Counted from the first letter of the stretch, positions 25,582 to 34,947 are shown. The stretch is 64,000 nucleotides of DNA from Oceanobacillus arenosus (GCF_003369575.1 NZ_PIOC01000017.1:1-64000), one strand, 5' to 3'. Notes: a model not told the origin generated them from the sequence alone. Translations and numbers: made by a program.

Positions 25582-26799
25582 ATGGGTCGAGAGAAGCCAA
25601 AAAATAATGTCATGCTAATCATCTCTATTATGCTAGGATATGCATTGACATATATGGACAAAAACATGATTGCAACTGCAATCATTCCATTAGAAACGGA
25701 ATTGAGCTTAAATGCAAGCCAATCCGGACTATTAATGAGTATGTTCTTCATAGGGTATACTGTGATGCAATTTCCAAGTGGATGGCTTTCTGACAAAATT
25801 GGACCAAAAAAAGTATTATTAATTTCGATGGGTACCATACTGATAGCAACGATTTTCTTTGGATTTGTTAGCGCATTAGTATTGTTAATGGTGATCCGAT
25901 TATTAGCGGGGCTTGGTCATGCAGGGATACCAACAAGCTCTACAAAGGTTGTAGCAAATAACATTCAGCCCAAACAAAAGATGTTTGTTCAATCATTGAT
26001 TTTATCAACCTCTGGTATTGGTGGTATTCTTGCGTTTACATTAGGTTCTACGTTAATTAATATGAGCTGGCGTTATGCATATTACGGATTAGCTGTATTA
26101 TATGCAGTTTCAATTATAATGATTTTTTTCTTCTTTCCGAAACAGAAAAAGAATCCTATTGGGGGACAAGAGAAAAAAGAGGATAAAGTCAAAATCAGTG
26201 TTGTATTTAAAGAAAAAAATGTATTTGCTTTATTTGCTGCACTACTATTTCTAAATATTGTTCTATACGGCTACCTTTCCTGGTTACCTTCATTTTATGA
26301 GACTAATTTCGGGTTTGATTTGAAAGCAATTAGCATTACATTGAGTATCAATGCGATTTTAATGAGTGTCGGCGCACTTAGCTCAAGCATTATGGTCGAT
26401 AAAGTTTTTAAAGGAAATGATAAGCGGTTTGCTCTAATAAGTATCCTAGTATGTGCAATTGCATGTATCGTTTTTGCTATGACGAATAGTTTAGTAATGT
26501 CGATTACGATGATGTTTATTTTTACACTTTCATCAAATGCTGTTTTCGTTACCTTATTTAGTTGGCCACATAAGTTGATTCGGCAAGAAGTGATTGGCTC
26601 ATCGATTGCTATTATTAATATGGGTTCAACGATTGGCGGTTTTCTATCTCCTACAATTACTGGATATTTAATTACTGCTTTTGGAGGAAACTACAGTGTA
26701 GCCTTCATTGCAATGGGATTGAGTGCAGTTGTTTGTGGTTTTGTTATTCTTTTAGTAAAAACAAAGCCAGTTAGTAATGGAGAATATAAATTCAATTGA
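25582..26799 (+). CDS. MFS transporter (ACS-like)
   Basis: 405 residues with about 12 membrane helices. The MFS signature between helices 2 and 3 is GWLSDKIGPKKVL. The start MLGYALTYMDKNMIATAI with Asp in helix 1 and IRLLAGLGHAG in helix 4 resembles the anion:cation symporter branch (sugar acid/glutarate-type permeases). Substrate cannot be read. Start ATG follows TGAGGTGAAATAG. Confidence 0.88.
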   Translation: MGREKPKNNVMLIISIMLGYALTYMDKNMIATAIIPLETELSLNASQSGLLMSMFFIGYTVMQFPSGWLSDKIGPKKVLLISMGTILIATIFFGFVSALVLLMVIRLLAGLGHAGIPTSSTKVVANNIQPKQKMFVQSLILSTSGIGGILAFTLGSTLINMSWRYAYYGLAVLYAVSIIMIFFFFPKQKKNPIGGQEKKEDKVKISVVFKEKNVFALFAALLFLNIVLYGYLSWLPSFYETNFGFDLKAISITLSINAILMSVGALSSSIMVDKVFKGNDKRFALISILVCAIACIVFAMTNSLVMSITMMFIFTLSSNAVFVTLFSWPHKLIRQEVIGSSIAIINMGSTIGGFLSPTITGYLITAFGGNYSVAFIAMGLSAVVCGFVILLVKTKPVSNGEYKFN

Positions 26800-26820
26800 A
26801 CCGAATGCAAGGGTTGTAAT

Positions 26821-26899
26821 GTGACAATATTGTTACCTCGAACGCAATCGTTTTACTTAGAGAATGGCCATCATATATAATTATGTGAAAGAATTCACT
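26821..26899 (+). promoter_or_regulatory. cydDC promoter with Rex-type operator and second palindrome
   Basis: TTACTT (26853-26858) and TATAAT (26876-26881) form a promoter. Over its start point lies TGTGAA-AGAA-TTCACTA (26884-26900), whose GTGAA-N4-TTCAC core matches Rex boxes. Rex represses cyd genes when NADH is low in Bacilli. Upstream, GTGACAATATTGTTAC (26821-26836) is a 16 bp palindrome with one mismatch. Its TGACAATATTG core recurs at the cydA promoter. Confidence 0.7.
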
Positions 26900-26931
26900 A
26901 TTATAGTTTTTGATCTGGAGGTCTTAATTCA

Positions 26932-28662
26932 ATGGCAGGACTTATGGCGATGGCTAAAGAACAAAGGATGAAGATGCTCCTAATCGTTATTTCAGCTGTG
27001 CTATCTGGCGTGGCGATTATTGGACAAAGCTATTTATTTGTCATTATTGTCAATCGGGTTTTTTTGAAGGGAAATTCTTTTTCAGAGATTATTCCATATT
27101 TGCTTTGGCTAATAGTCGCCCTTTTTGCTCGAACATTATTTAGTTATTTAAGCGGAAGAACTGGGATAAAGATGGCCTCGAAAGTCAAAGGGAATCTGCG
27201 AAGTGCCCTTTTAAATAAATTTTCTAGAAATCCACTGCAAGTGTCACTTCAAGGGCAATCCGGTCAAAAAGTAAGTGTCATGATGGATACGGTAGATGAA
27301 ATCGATCGTTACTTTAGTAATTACATTCCGCAAGTGGTTCAATCAATGATTATTCCAATAATGATTTTGATCGTTATTTTTTATGAGCATGCAGCAACTG
27401 GAATCATTATTATAATTACTGCACCATTTATTCCAATATTTATGATGATTATCGGCTTTAATACAAAGGACAGGGCAGAGGAACAGCTGGATAAAATGGC
27501 GGCTTTTTCAGGAACGTTTCTTGATACACTGCAGGGTATAACAACACTGAAGTTATTCGGACGTTCAGCGGAACAAAAGGAGACAATAAGAAAAAGTAGC
27601 CTTGATTTTCGTGATGCAACAATGGTCGTGCTCAAAACGGCCTTCTCCAATTCATTAGCACTTGAATTTATTTCGATGTTAAGTATCGGGCTTGTTGCCT
27701 TAGAAGTTGCAATCCGGCTCATTATTTATCAAGATATTACATTCTATACTGGATTCTTAATGCTTGTGCTAGCACCTGAATTCTATACAAAATTAAAGGA
27801 TCTCGGTAGTGCTTTTCATACTGGACGGGGAAGTATGGGAGCAGCCAAAAAGCTGGGGAGTGAGCTTGAAGAAACCGCGCAGCCTGTAGTTTTTGGCGAG
27901 GAGAACTTAAGTAAGGATGCGCCACCATTAATTGAATTACATGCTGCAAGCTTTAATTATGGTGTGGATGCATTTGCATTGAAGAACGTAAATGTAATTA
28001 TTCGACCATACGAACGAGTTGCAATTGTTGGTAAAACTGGTGCTGGGAAAACGACGTTACTACATGTCATTGCGGGGCTTGTCTCACTCTCGGAAGGGGA
28101 AATCAAGGTTAATGGCAGGGAGCGGTTGAATTATCAAGAGAAGGATTGGTTTGACCAGCTTAGCTATATATCACAGGATCCATACCTGTTTTCCGGGACG
28201 GTTGCTGAAAATATTGCAATTGGCGGGCGGAGCGATGCAACACGTATGGAAATCGAACAAGCTGCGAAAAAAGCGGGGATTATGGAACTAGTTGATTCAC
28301 TTGAACATGGATTTGATACGCCAATCGGTGAAGCTGGGAGAGGGCTCTCAGGAGGAGAGAAACAACGAGTAGCGATTGCTAGAGCATTCCTAAAATGCCC
28401 ATCTGTCATCCTTTTTGATGAACCGACAACAGGGCTGGATTTACAAACAGAGCGTATTTTACAATCCTCACTCAAGGAGCTGTCTAGAAATTCGACGGTG
28501 ATTACGGTTGCACATCGACTCTACACGATTCAAAATGCAGATAAGATACTTTACCTTGAAAATGGTGAACTTGTAGCATCTGGAACGCATGATGAATTAT
28601 TAGCATCTGTGTCAGCATATCGGAAAATGGTTACTGTACAGCAAGGAGGTGCGGTACAATGA
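26932..28662 (+). CDS. cydD: Thiol/haem ABC exporter subunit CydD
   Basis: 576 residues: six-helix exporter membrane domain (1-310) and ATPase domain (330-570) with Walker A GKTGAGKTT, signature LSGGEKQRV and Walker B VILFDEPTTG. As half of the CydDC heterodimer it exports cysteine/glutathione and is needed for assembly of cytochrome bd. CTGGAGGTC precedes ATG. It overlaps cydC by four bases (ATGA). The convergent cydABS operon and a Rex-type site support the assignment. Confidence 0.92.
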   Translation: MAGLMAMAKEQRMKMLLIVISAVLSGVAIIGQSYLFVIIVNRVFLKGNSFSEIIPYLLWLIVALFARTLFSYLSGRTGIKMASKVKGNLRSALLNKFSRNPLQVSLQGQSGQKVSVMMDTVDEIDRYFSNYIPQVVQSMIIPIMILIVIFYEHAATGIIIIITAPFIPIFMMIIGFNTKDRAEEQLDKMAAFSGTFLDTLQGITTLKLFGRSAEQKETIRKSSLDFRDATMVVLKTAFSNSLALEFISMLSIGLVALEVAIRLIIYQDITFYTGFLMLVLAPEFYTKLKDLGSAFHTGRGSMGAAKKLGSELEETAQPVVFGEENLSKDAPPLIELHAASFNYGVDAFALKNVNVIIRPYERVAIVGKTGAGKTTLLHVIAGLVSLSEGEIKVNGRERLNYQEKDWFDQLSYISQDPYLFSGTVAENIAIGGRSDATRMEIEQAAKKAGIMELVDSLEHGFDTPIGEAGRGLSGGEKQRVAIARAFLKCPSVILFDEPTTGLDLQTERILQSSLKELSRNSTVITVAHRLYTIQNADKILYLENGELVASGTHDELLASVSAYRKMVTVQQGGAVQ

Positions 28663-30383
28663 AGGAATTAAGGATGGTCATCAACGTATTGTTAGTGGAA
28701 AAGAAAGATATATTGCTTTCGATTTTATGTGGCTTTATTGCGGGAATAACTGCGGTAGCATTGTTTTCAGCAAGTGGATATTTAATTTCAAAGGCAGCGC
28801 TAGCTCCTCCAATCTACACATTGATGATTCTTGTTGCCTCGGTAAAGCTGCTTGGTATTATTTCTGCATTAAGCAGGTATGGTGAGCGGTATTTTTCCCA
28901 TCGTGGAACGTTCACCATGCTAAGTAATTTACGTGTTTCTTTTTATGAGAAACTCGAACCATTGGCACCATCGATTTTCGGAAGATATCGGAGTGGCGAC
29001 CTACTTGCCAGAATTGTCGGTGATGTTGAGACATTGCAAAATTTCTTTTTACGAGTTTTCTATCCCCCGATTGTTCTATTATTAGTCTTTTTCTGTACGA
29101 TTTTTTTCACGGCATTCTTTTCGTTTGAAGTTGCGCTCATTTTATTGATTGGTTTCTTATTGACGACAGTACTTGTTCCGTCATACTTCGCTTTAAGGCA
29201 ACGTAAAGTGGAGCGGAAAGTAAGGGAGAGTCGCGGAGTGTTATCAACGGAAGTGACGGAATTTCTTTATGGCTTTCGCGACTTGAAAATTTACCAGCAA
29301 CTAGAAATTAAAGAAGAGCAGCTAAGCAAATCAGCAGCTACTTATTTGCAGGAGCAGGAGCGTGAAAGTGTTCATAATTTATTCAGTCAAGCAACCAACA
29401 CATTTGTCTCCTTATTGATTACTGTTTGTGTACTCGCTGTCGGCGCTTATTTAGTTGTGAATGGCGATCTTGATGGAATATTTTTGGCAATGTTAATAAT
29501 GGTGTCACTCACCGTCTTTGAAAATACGACACCGATGGCAATTTTTCCAAGCCACTTGCAGGATAGTAGGCAAGCTGCTTCACGACTTTCTTCCGTTGTT
29601 CGTAACGAATCAGAGGGGGAAGCACTTGTTAAGCAAAATAGTTTTCAAACGGATATTGCACCAAAAATAGAAGTAAAGAACATTCATTTTACTTTTCCAA
29701 ATGAGTCACGGCAGACGCTAGAAGATGTTTCTTTAACGCTTGAATCAGGTTCAAAAACAGCAATTGTTGGTCCCAGCGGATCTGGAAAATCGACATTGTT
29801 ACAGTTGTTATTACATCTTTATCATGTCGATGATGGAGCGATTCTATTAAACAAAACCCCGATTAAGGATTTGACAGATGAAAGCATTTGGAGAAATACG
29901 AATGTCGTGTTACAGGCAAATCATTTCTTTTACGGCACAATACGTGATAATTTACGGCTTGCTAAAGATGGACTAAGTGACCGGGAAATGCAAGAAACCT
30001 TGGAAAAAGTTGATTTAGAGCATTTTGCACTTGATGATCAAGTGCTTGAGAAAGGTGATAATTTATCTGGTGGCGAGAAACAGCGGCTTGCAATCGCGAG
30101 AGCAATGCTGAAAAACGCTTTATTATGGCTATTGGATGAACCAACCTCATCAATCGATGCATTAACAGAGGCGAAAATCTACCAGCATATTTTTGAGGAG
30201 GCAAAGAATGATACAGTTGTGCTCGTTAGCCATCGACTGACAGGGTTAGAGAAAATGGACCAGATTATCGTCATGGATCACGGAAAAGTTATTGAGAGTG
30301 GCACCTTCGAATCATTAATGGAGCGTAAAGGTTATTTCTATGAGATGAAAAAGATTGAACAGAGCGTGTTTTTTGGGCAGTGA
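28659..30383 (+). CDS. cydC: Thiol/haem ABC exporter subunit CydC
   Basis: 574 residues: exporter membrane domain (about 15-300) and ATPase domain (340-570) with Walker A GPSGSGKST, signature LSGGEKQRL and Walker B LLWLLDEPTSS. Partner of CydD. It starts inside the cydD stop codon and GGAGGTGCGGTACA provides the ribosome site. Ends the operon; the second dispersed repeat follows. Confidence 0.92.
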   Translation: MKELRMVINVLLVEKKDILLSILCGFIAGITAVALFSASGYLISKAALAPPIYTLMILVASVKLLGIISALSRYGERYFSHRGTFTMLSNLRVSFYEKLEPLAPSIFGRYRSGDLLARIVGDVETLQNFFLRVFYPPIVLLLVFFCTIFFTAFFSFEVALILLIGFLLTTVLVPSYFALRQRKVERKVRESRGVLSTEVTEFLYGFRDLKIYQQLEIKEEQLSKSAATYLQEQERESVHNLFSQATNTFVSLLITVCVLAVGAYLVVNGDLDGIFLAMLIMVSLTVFENTTPMAIFPSHLQDSRQAASRLSSVVRNESEGEALVKQNSFQTDIAPKIEVKNIHFTFPNESRQTLEDVSLTLESGSKTAIVGPSGSGKSTLLQLLLHLYHVDDGAILLNKTPIKDLTDESIWRNTNVVLQANHFFYGTIRDNLRLAKDGLSDREMQETLEKVDLEHFALDDQVLEKGDNLSGGEKQRLAIARAMLKNALLWLLDEPTSSIDALTEAKIYQHIFEEAKNDTVVLVSHRLTGLEKMDQIIVMDHGKVIESGTFESLMERKGYFYEMKKIEQSVFFGQ

Positions 30384-30427
30384 GTTAGTTATTGACTTGC
30401 TTTGTCGATCGCTATTTAGATAAACCT

Positions 30428-30661
30428 CGGACTAAGTTAGGCGCAAAGTTGATTTTCGCTACGGACAGTCGCGCATCCGGAGGGCTCGAACTGAGCTTTT
30501 CCCGCAGTAGTCTCCTGTCCTCCGCTACAATCAACGACCTTTAGAGAGGAAATGCTGACTCCTATTTTTAAGAAAATGATAAAAATTAACAACAGCACAA
30601 TCCCAGCGTAGTGTATTTCTGGAACGGCTAGTCTGAGAACCTTAGGCACTAAACTAGTCCG
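30428..30661. repeat. Dispersed hairpin-rich repeat, copy 2
   Basis: Bounded by CGGACTA and TAGTCCG; the right end ACTAGTCCGTACTTTATATC resembles the right end of copy 1. The left half has its own hairpin (GCTACGGACAG.../CTGTCCTCCGCTACAATCAA). The right half is homologous, in reverse, to the start of copies 1 and 3 (TAGTGTATTTCTGGAACGG). Most of the interior matches the complement of 56,085-56,215 in copy 3. No gene. Confidence 0.65.
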
Positions 30662-30709
30662 TACTTTATATCATTTGGTTCGATTAGGTAAACTTCCATC
30701 TTTCTGAAA

Positions 30710-30744
30710 AACAGGCAAGCGACTTAGGCGCTTGCCTGTTTTTT
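30710..30744. terminator. Bidirectional terminator between cydDC and cydABS
   Basis: Perfect 12-pair stem AACAGGCAAGCG/CGCTTGCCTGTT with T-runs on both strands. It ends the minus-strand cydABS transcript and can also stop cydDC. Confidence 0.9.
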
Positions 30745-30751
30745 AATAAGC

Positions 30752-30868
30752 TTATTTACTTTCATCCTCCGAAAATGGAGTATCATTTTTTGCTGCCCAG
30801 AATGAAATCATAATGGCGGCGATGATAACGATAAAGGGCGCAGCAAATATTAAAAAGTCACTTAACAA
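30752..30868 (-). CDS. cydS: CydS-like small subunit of cytochrome bd
   Basis: 38 residues. One membrane helix (FLIFAAPFIVIIAAIMISFW) near the N-terminus and an acidic C-terminal tail (NDTPFSEDESK) match the single-helix CydS subunit of Geobacillus-type bd oxidases in size, topology and position after cydB. TTG at 30868 has AAAGGAG, part of the cydB end, eight bases upstream; GTG at 30877 overlaps the cydB stop but sits inside the ribosome site. Identification rests on context and topology. Confidence 0.75.
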   Translation of the reverse strand: MLSDFLIFAAPFIVIIAAIMISFWAAKNDTPFSEDESK

Positions 30869-30873
30869 CCAGC

Positions 30874-31899
30874 TCACTCCTTTTTCTTTTTATTACCTTC
30901 GACGTAATCCTTGTCGAAGAGGAATAGTTTTAATAACAAATAGATGGAAGGGACCAGCAGGATAAATCCTAGAACGAATACGACAACGAGAGAGATTGCC
31001 ATCGCTTCATTGGTGAATCCCTCATGTATCGTTAAATATGGGTACAGTAAGTAAGGATAATGTGAAATTCCGTACGCATAAAAGGCGAGTGCGAATTGCC
31101 CAATTAATAGCCAAACAGCGACACCGTAATTTTTTTGTTTCCATAGGAGCCAGACGGTAGCTACCCAAAGAATCGCTGAAAGTCCGAACATCCACCATAA
31201 ATCAAGCATACGTTCAAAGTGACCTGGTATATGAAAACGGAGTTCAAAAATGATTCCACCAGCAGCAACAATTAAGGGAACAGCCCAAGATAACGCATAT
31301 TTTCTCATTAATGTTGTTGCCCTTGAGTCACCAGCTTTGTTCGCGTACCAGGTAAGAAAAACTGCTGATATATATAGAACCGCTGCAAGTGCTAATACAA
31401 CAACAGACCAAGATAATGGACTTGTAAATAATGCCCAATAATCGAGAACGGGATTTCCATCAACAATGGAAACAAATCCACCTTCCGTAATTGCAAGCAC
31501 AACCGATAATGAAGCAGGTACAAGTAATCCAGATATACCATACATAAACGCATATCCTTTATGTCCCTTTGTTCCATACGTCTCGAATGCGTAATAGGAA
31601 CCACGAATTGCCATCAAGATAATCGCAAAGCTTGCTGGAACAAGCAGGATTGTTCCAAAATAAAAGGCAGATTTCGGAAAGAATCCGACAATCCCTACGA
31701 AGAAGAATACGAAGAATACATTGGTCACTTCCCAAACAGGTGACAAGTATCTTTGAATAATTTTTGATAAGATATGCTGTTTACCCGACATGATACTATA
31801 GGCGTTGAAGAAACCAGCTCCAAAATCAATTGCTCCAAGCATGACGTAACCGAATAGAAACGTCCAAAGTACGGAAATACCTAATATTTCTAAGCTCAT
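30874..31899 (-). CDS. cydB: Cytochrome bd ubiquinol/menaquinol oxidase subunit II
   Basis: 341 residues with about nine membrane helices. It starts MSLEILGISVLWTFLFGYVM and contains GAIDFGAGFF, typical of CydB. It pairs with CydA as the quinol-oxidising, oxygen-reducing terminal oxidase. Overlaps cydA by four bases and contains at its end the ribosome site for cydS. Confidence 0.95.
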   Translation of the reverse strand: MSLEILGISVLWTFLFGYVMLGAIDFGAGFFNAYSIMSGKQHILSKIIQRYLSPVWEVTNVFFVFFFVGIVGFFPKSAFYFGTILLVPASFAIILMAIRGSYYAFETYGTKGHKGYAFMYGISGLLVPASLSVVLAITEGGFVSIVDGNPVLDYWALFTSPLSWSVVVLALAAVLYISAVFLTWYANKAGDSRATTLMRKYALSWAVPLIVAAGGIIFELRFHIPGHFERMLDLWWMFGLSAILWVATVWLLWKQKNYGVAVWLLIGQFALAFYAYGISHYPYLLYPYLTIHEGFTNEAMAISLVVVFVLGFILLVPSIYLLLKLFLFDKDYVEGNKKKKE

Positions 31900-33242
31900 T
31901 TCGCTTCACCACCCTGTTTTGCTTCATATTGCTCAAGCTCTAACTCGACAGGATTATTTTTAAATATCCTACGAAGTACGACAATGGTCCCGATTCCTAA
32001 TACAAGGTAGAGGGCTGCAAACAAGATAAACATTAATCCAACGTAATCACTTGAAGTTGCTGCTTGATCCACCGTCATTATTCCGCGAAGGATCCATGGC
32101 TGACGCCCAACTTCAGCCATCCACCAACCTGCTTCAATTGCGAGGAAGGAAAGTGGACCACCGAGAACGATTATCCAGTGGAACCAGTTTGCTTTGACGA
32201 ATGACCATGAAAGCTTCATTCCAAGCCAATATACTAAAGCCAATACAACCATAAATCCACCAATTGTAACCATTAAATCAAAGAAATAGTGAATAATGAG
32301 TGGGGGTGTTTCCTCTTCTGGAAATTGATCTAAACCAATTACTTCAGAAGTGGGAATTCCATGTGCCAAAATACTTAATGCAAACGGGATTTTAATCGCG
32401 TATTTCACATCTTGATTTTCATCTAGCATTCCATACATTAAGAGTGGTGCGCCTTCTTCTGTTTCAAAGTGCCATTCAGCCGCGGCTAGTTTTTCCGGTT
32501 GATATTCTGCTAAATATTTACCGGAGAAGTCACCAATTACTGCCGCAGCAATAGAGAAAACAAGTCCGATTTTCATTGTCATATGAAGTGCTTTCTTATG
32601 GTACACGTGATTCGAACCCTTAATTAATTTATATGCCGCAATCGCGGCAAACATAAAGGCTACCGTCATATATGCTGTTGCTAGAACATGGGATACCTTT
32701 GTTGGCATCGCGGCTGTGAACAGTGCGAGTAATGGATTTGCGTTTACAAGTTGTCCGTCTATAAAATCAAACCCTTGTGGCGAATTCATAAACGAATTTA
32801 CGATCGTAATAAATAAAGCCGAACATCCTGCACCAATAGCAACTGGTATTAACAGTAGGAAATGCTTACGTGGATTGAATCGATCCCATGTATACGAATA
32901 AATTCCTAAGAAGATTGCTTCAAAGAAGAATGCGAAAACTTCCATAAATAGAGGCAATGCAATAATATTACCTGCAAGCTCCATAAAGTTCGGCCATAGT
33001 AACGAGAGCTGTAAACCAATAATCGTGCCAGTTACAACACCAACTGCTACAGTGACAAGATAACCACGCGCCCATCGTTTTGCCATCATAATGTAGTGGT
33101 AGTCATTTTTCTTAATTCCAAGCCAATGTGCGATCATAATAAAGAGTGGGACACCCACACCAATTGTCGCGTAAATAATATGGAAGGAAAGTGTAAGTAA
33201 TGTTAATAATCTGCTTGCAAATACTGGATCATCAAATAACAA
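31896..33242 (-). CDS. cydA: Cytochrome bd quinol oxidase subunit I
   Basis: 448 residues. Haem ligand region SFHIIYATIGVGVP (His near residue 17), GRQPWILRGIMTV close to the C-terminus and a short Q-loop mark it as the Firmicute, short-Q-loop type. It binds haems b558, b595 and d. The start is TTG at 33242 with GGAGGTAG ahead. A Rex-type operator lies 43-60 bases upstream. Confidence 0.95.
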   Translation of the reverse strand: MLFDDPVFASRLLTLLTLSFHIIYATIGVGVPLFIMIAHWLGIKKNDYHYIMMAKRWARGYLVTVAVGVVTGTIIGLQLSLLWPNFMELAGNIIALPLFMEVFAFFFEAIFLGIYSYTWDRFNPRKHFLLLIPVAIGAGCSALFITIVNSFMNSPQGFDFIDGQLVNANPLLALFTAAMPTKVSHVLATAYMTVAFMFAAIAAYKLIKGSNHVYHKKALHMTMKIGLVFSIAAAVIGDFSGKYLAEYQPEKLAAAEWHFETEEGAPLLMYGMLDENQDVKYAIKIPFALSILAHGIPTSEVIGLDQFPEEETPPLIIHYFFDLMVTIGGFMVVLALVYWLGMKLSWSFVKANWFHWIIVLGGPLSFLAIEAGWWMAEVGRQPWILRGIMTVDQAATSSDYVGLMFILFAALYLVLGIGTIVVLRRIFKNNPVELELEQYEAKQGGEAK

Positions 33243-33284
33243 GTTTTGTCTACCTCCTAAATTTGCGATTTAACTGCAACTAAT

Positions 33285-33363
33285 TTGTGAATAAATTAAC
33301 AATAATTATTTCATTGTAACTCAAAATACAATAATAAACGTGATTACATATGACAATATTGCA
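33285..33363 (-). promoter_or_regulatory. cydABS control region: Rex box and shared palindrome
   Basis: TTGTGAATAAATTAACAA (33285-33302) fits the Rex consensus TTGTGAA-N4-TTCACAA with one change. TGACAATATTGCA (33351-33363) shares its TGACAATATTG core with the cydDC promoter. A further half-site, TTGTGAACAA, lies at 33381. I could not fix a single -35/-10 pair. Confidence 0.68.
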
Positions 33364-33501
33364 AACGTATGATGAAAGAATTGTGAACAAGAGAACATCT
33401 TGATCATCCTCACAGAGATAAGATTTCTTTTATTCTCTACCATTATTTAGATCTTACCCATATTTCATTCCTTTACTAACATATTTGGATAAAAAATTTA
33501 A

Positions 33502-34269
33502 CTATCCTTTCAGTTGAAAGGAGAAGGTTTTTTCCTTTTGAAATTCTCCTTTGGCATACGTTCGTTCCATAAATGTCGCATGATTTTGATGGTCTACTAG
33601 TAAAACGGTTGAGGAGCGTGTCCCATATTCAGGTGTTTTAATAAATAAGGGAGAAAGCATTCTTTCCAACTCGATTCCCACTCCTGTTTGTGGTAACTCT
33701 TTATCATCTGCTATTTCTGCATTTGAAACTATCCTAAATAGCATATCGGTTTCTATTTTATTATTCCCGTTTATATAATCTTGTAACATCTCTTTTCCTT
33801 TTACTACTTTTGGCCAAGGGGTATCCAATGTATGATTACTTAACGCGTGAATCCCAGGAGTTACTTTATTTTCCTTATCTAGAATATTATTATAATGATA
33901 AAGCTCATCTGCACTACCGAAGATTAGATTATATCCAGAAAAGTTGTTACGGTCCCTTTTTAGCGTTTGAAGAAAGGCTGTTGGTGAAGCATTGGAGGCC
34001 AAATACTGACGGACAATCTCACCCCTGGATATCTTTGCGGTCTCATCTAATTTGGGATCGCGAAAATTAGTTAAGGCAACGAATCGTCCTTGCCTCGAGA
34101 TTCCTAGCCAAGTACCCATTTGCACCAAATCACGACCTGCAAGTATTGCTGGTTCATCTTCCCAAAAATGAGCAGATGCGGTTGGACGTTTATAAAATTC
34201 ATCGCGATTCGCCGCAATGATGAGTTTATATGTTGGATGGTCCTTAAAGTTTAAATTGATTAAGCACAT
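33502..34269 (-). CDS. NRDE (TANGO2) family protein
   Basis: 255 residues. The family-defining motif is seen as AANRDEFYKRPT near residue 20. The start MCLI places Cys2 as the likely N-terminal nucleophile of this Ntn-hydrolase-like fold. Function in bacteria is unknown; the animal homologue TANGO2 is linked to haem and lipid handling. It stands alone and diverges from the SAM-riboswitch unit. Confidence 0.9.
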   Translation of the reverse strand: MCLINLNFKDHPTYKLIIAANRDEFYKRPTASAHFWEDEPAILAGRDLVQMGTWLGISRQGRFVALTNFRDPKLDETAKISRGEIVRQYLASNASPTAFLQTLKRDRNNFSGYNLIFGSADELYHYNNILDKENKVTPGIHALSNHTLDTPWPKVVKGKEMLQDYINGNNKIETDMLFRIVSNAEIADDKELPQTGVGIELERMLSPLFIKTPEYGTRSSTVLLVDHQNHATFMERTYAKGEFQKEKTFSFQLKG

Positions 34270-34359
34270 CGGTATATTCTCCTCTGATTTAGCTTTTTCT
34301 CTTATTATACTTGAATTGTATGTTTATTATCAAAATGTCCGGACTTTTCAGTGTTCGAA

Positions 34360-34433
34360 ATCCTCTAAAATCAAGAATTGTAAGTGGGGAATCAACAGAA
34401 AGTCAAAATCCCGATTCTGTTCAACTTTATTCA
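34360..34433. repeat. Short repeat A (pair with 35,088-35,153)
   Basis: Shares TCAAGAATTGTAAGTGGGG exactly with the second copy and ends in TTCAACTTTATTC against TTCACTTTATC. The interior can fold as AACAGAA/TTCTGTT. The two copies lie in the same orientation on either side of the SAM riboswitch-yezD unit. Confidence 0.6.
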
Positions 34434-34443
34434 AAATTCACTC

Positions 34444-34472
34444 TTGACAGATATTGAAACAGAAGATAATAT
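34444..34472 (+). promoter_or_regulatory. Promoter of the SAM riboswitch-yezD unit
   Basis: Consensus TTGACA (34444-34449), 17 bp spacer, TAATAT (34467-34472). A second TATAAT at 34559-34564 without a clear -35 lies nearer the aptamer. Confidence 0.7.
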
Positions 34473-34584
34473 GTAGAAAATGAATACTAATTAATCATAT
34501 CATTTTAATGTGATATGGAATTAAGAAACCAGTTAACAGTTAAAAGAAAGTACCATAGTATAATAACAATTAAATAAATTTATT

Positions 34585-34741
34585 CTTATCCAGAGAGGTG
34601 GAGGGGCTGGCCCTTTGATACCTCGGCAACAGACCATATCGGTACTGTGCCAATTCCAGCAAGCATTATGCTTGAAAGATAAGAAGAGTACAGGACTCGA
34701 TCTTTTCCCTCTTCTTATCAATTACGAGAAGAGGTTTTTTT
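34585..34741 (+). promoter_or_regulatory. SAM-I riboswitch (S-box) with terminator
   Basis: The conserved core is unmistakable: CTTATCCAGAGAGGTGGAGG, GGCCCTTTGATACCTCGGC, AACAGACC, GTGCCAATTCCAGCAAG and GAAAGATAAG closing P1. The expression platform ends in terminator CCTCTTCT/AGAAGAGG plus TTTTTTT (34708-34741); the AGATAAGAAGAG strand of P1 can pair with CTCTTCTTAT as the antiterminator. SAM binding switches the downstream gene off. Confidence 0.97.
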
Positions 34742-34776
34742 GTATACAATACAAGTCAAATAAAGGGGGAATTATT

Positions 34777-34947
34777 TTGGCGATTATTGATAATAAGAAA
34801 ATTGAAGACATTGTATCAGCGATTAGTAATCTTGAATACGGTTCTTTAGTCATTACAGTACACGACGGTGAAATAACGCAGGTGGAGACAACGGAAAAGA
34901 AACGGTATACGATACAGGGGAAAAAGACAAAGAAAATCAGCTCCTAA
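34777..34947 (+). CDS. yezD: YezD family (DUF2292) small protein
   Basis: 56 residues of the YezD/DUF2292 family (NLEYGSLVITVHDGEITQVE). Its function is unknown, but members often lie in sulfur-assimilation loci. It starts with TTG behind AAAGGGGGA. It is directly controlled by the SAM-I riboswitch and is closed by its own terminator, so it is probably transcribed alone when methionine/SAM is scarce. Confidence 0.9.
   Translation: MAIIDNKKIEDIVSAISNLEYGSLVITVHDGEITQVETTEKKRYTIQGKKTKKISS

Noticed and set aside
34615-34947. Long frame starting inside the SAM riboswitch and continuing into yezD
   Set aside because: The first part is riboswitch RNA; the YezD protein starts at the TTG with AAAGGGGGA at 34777.
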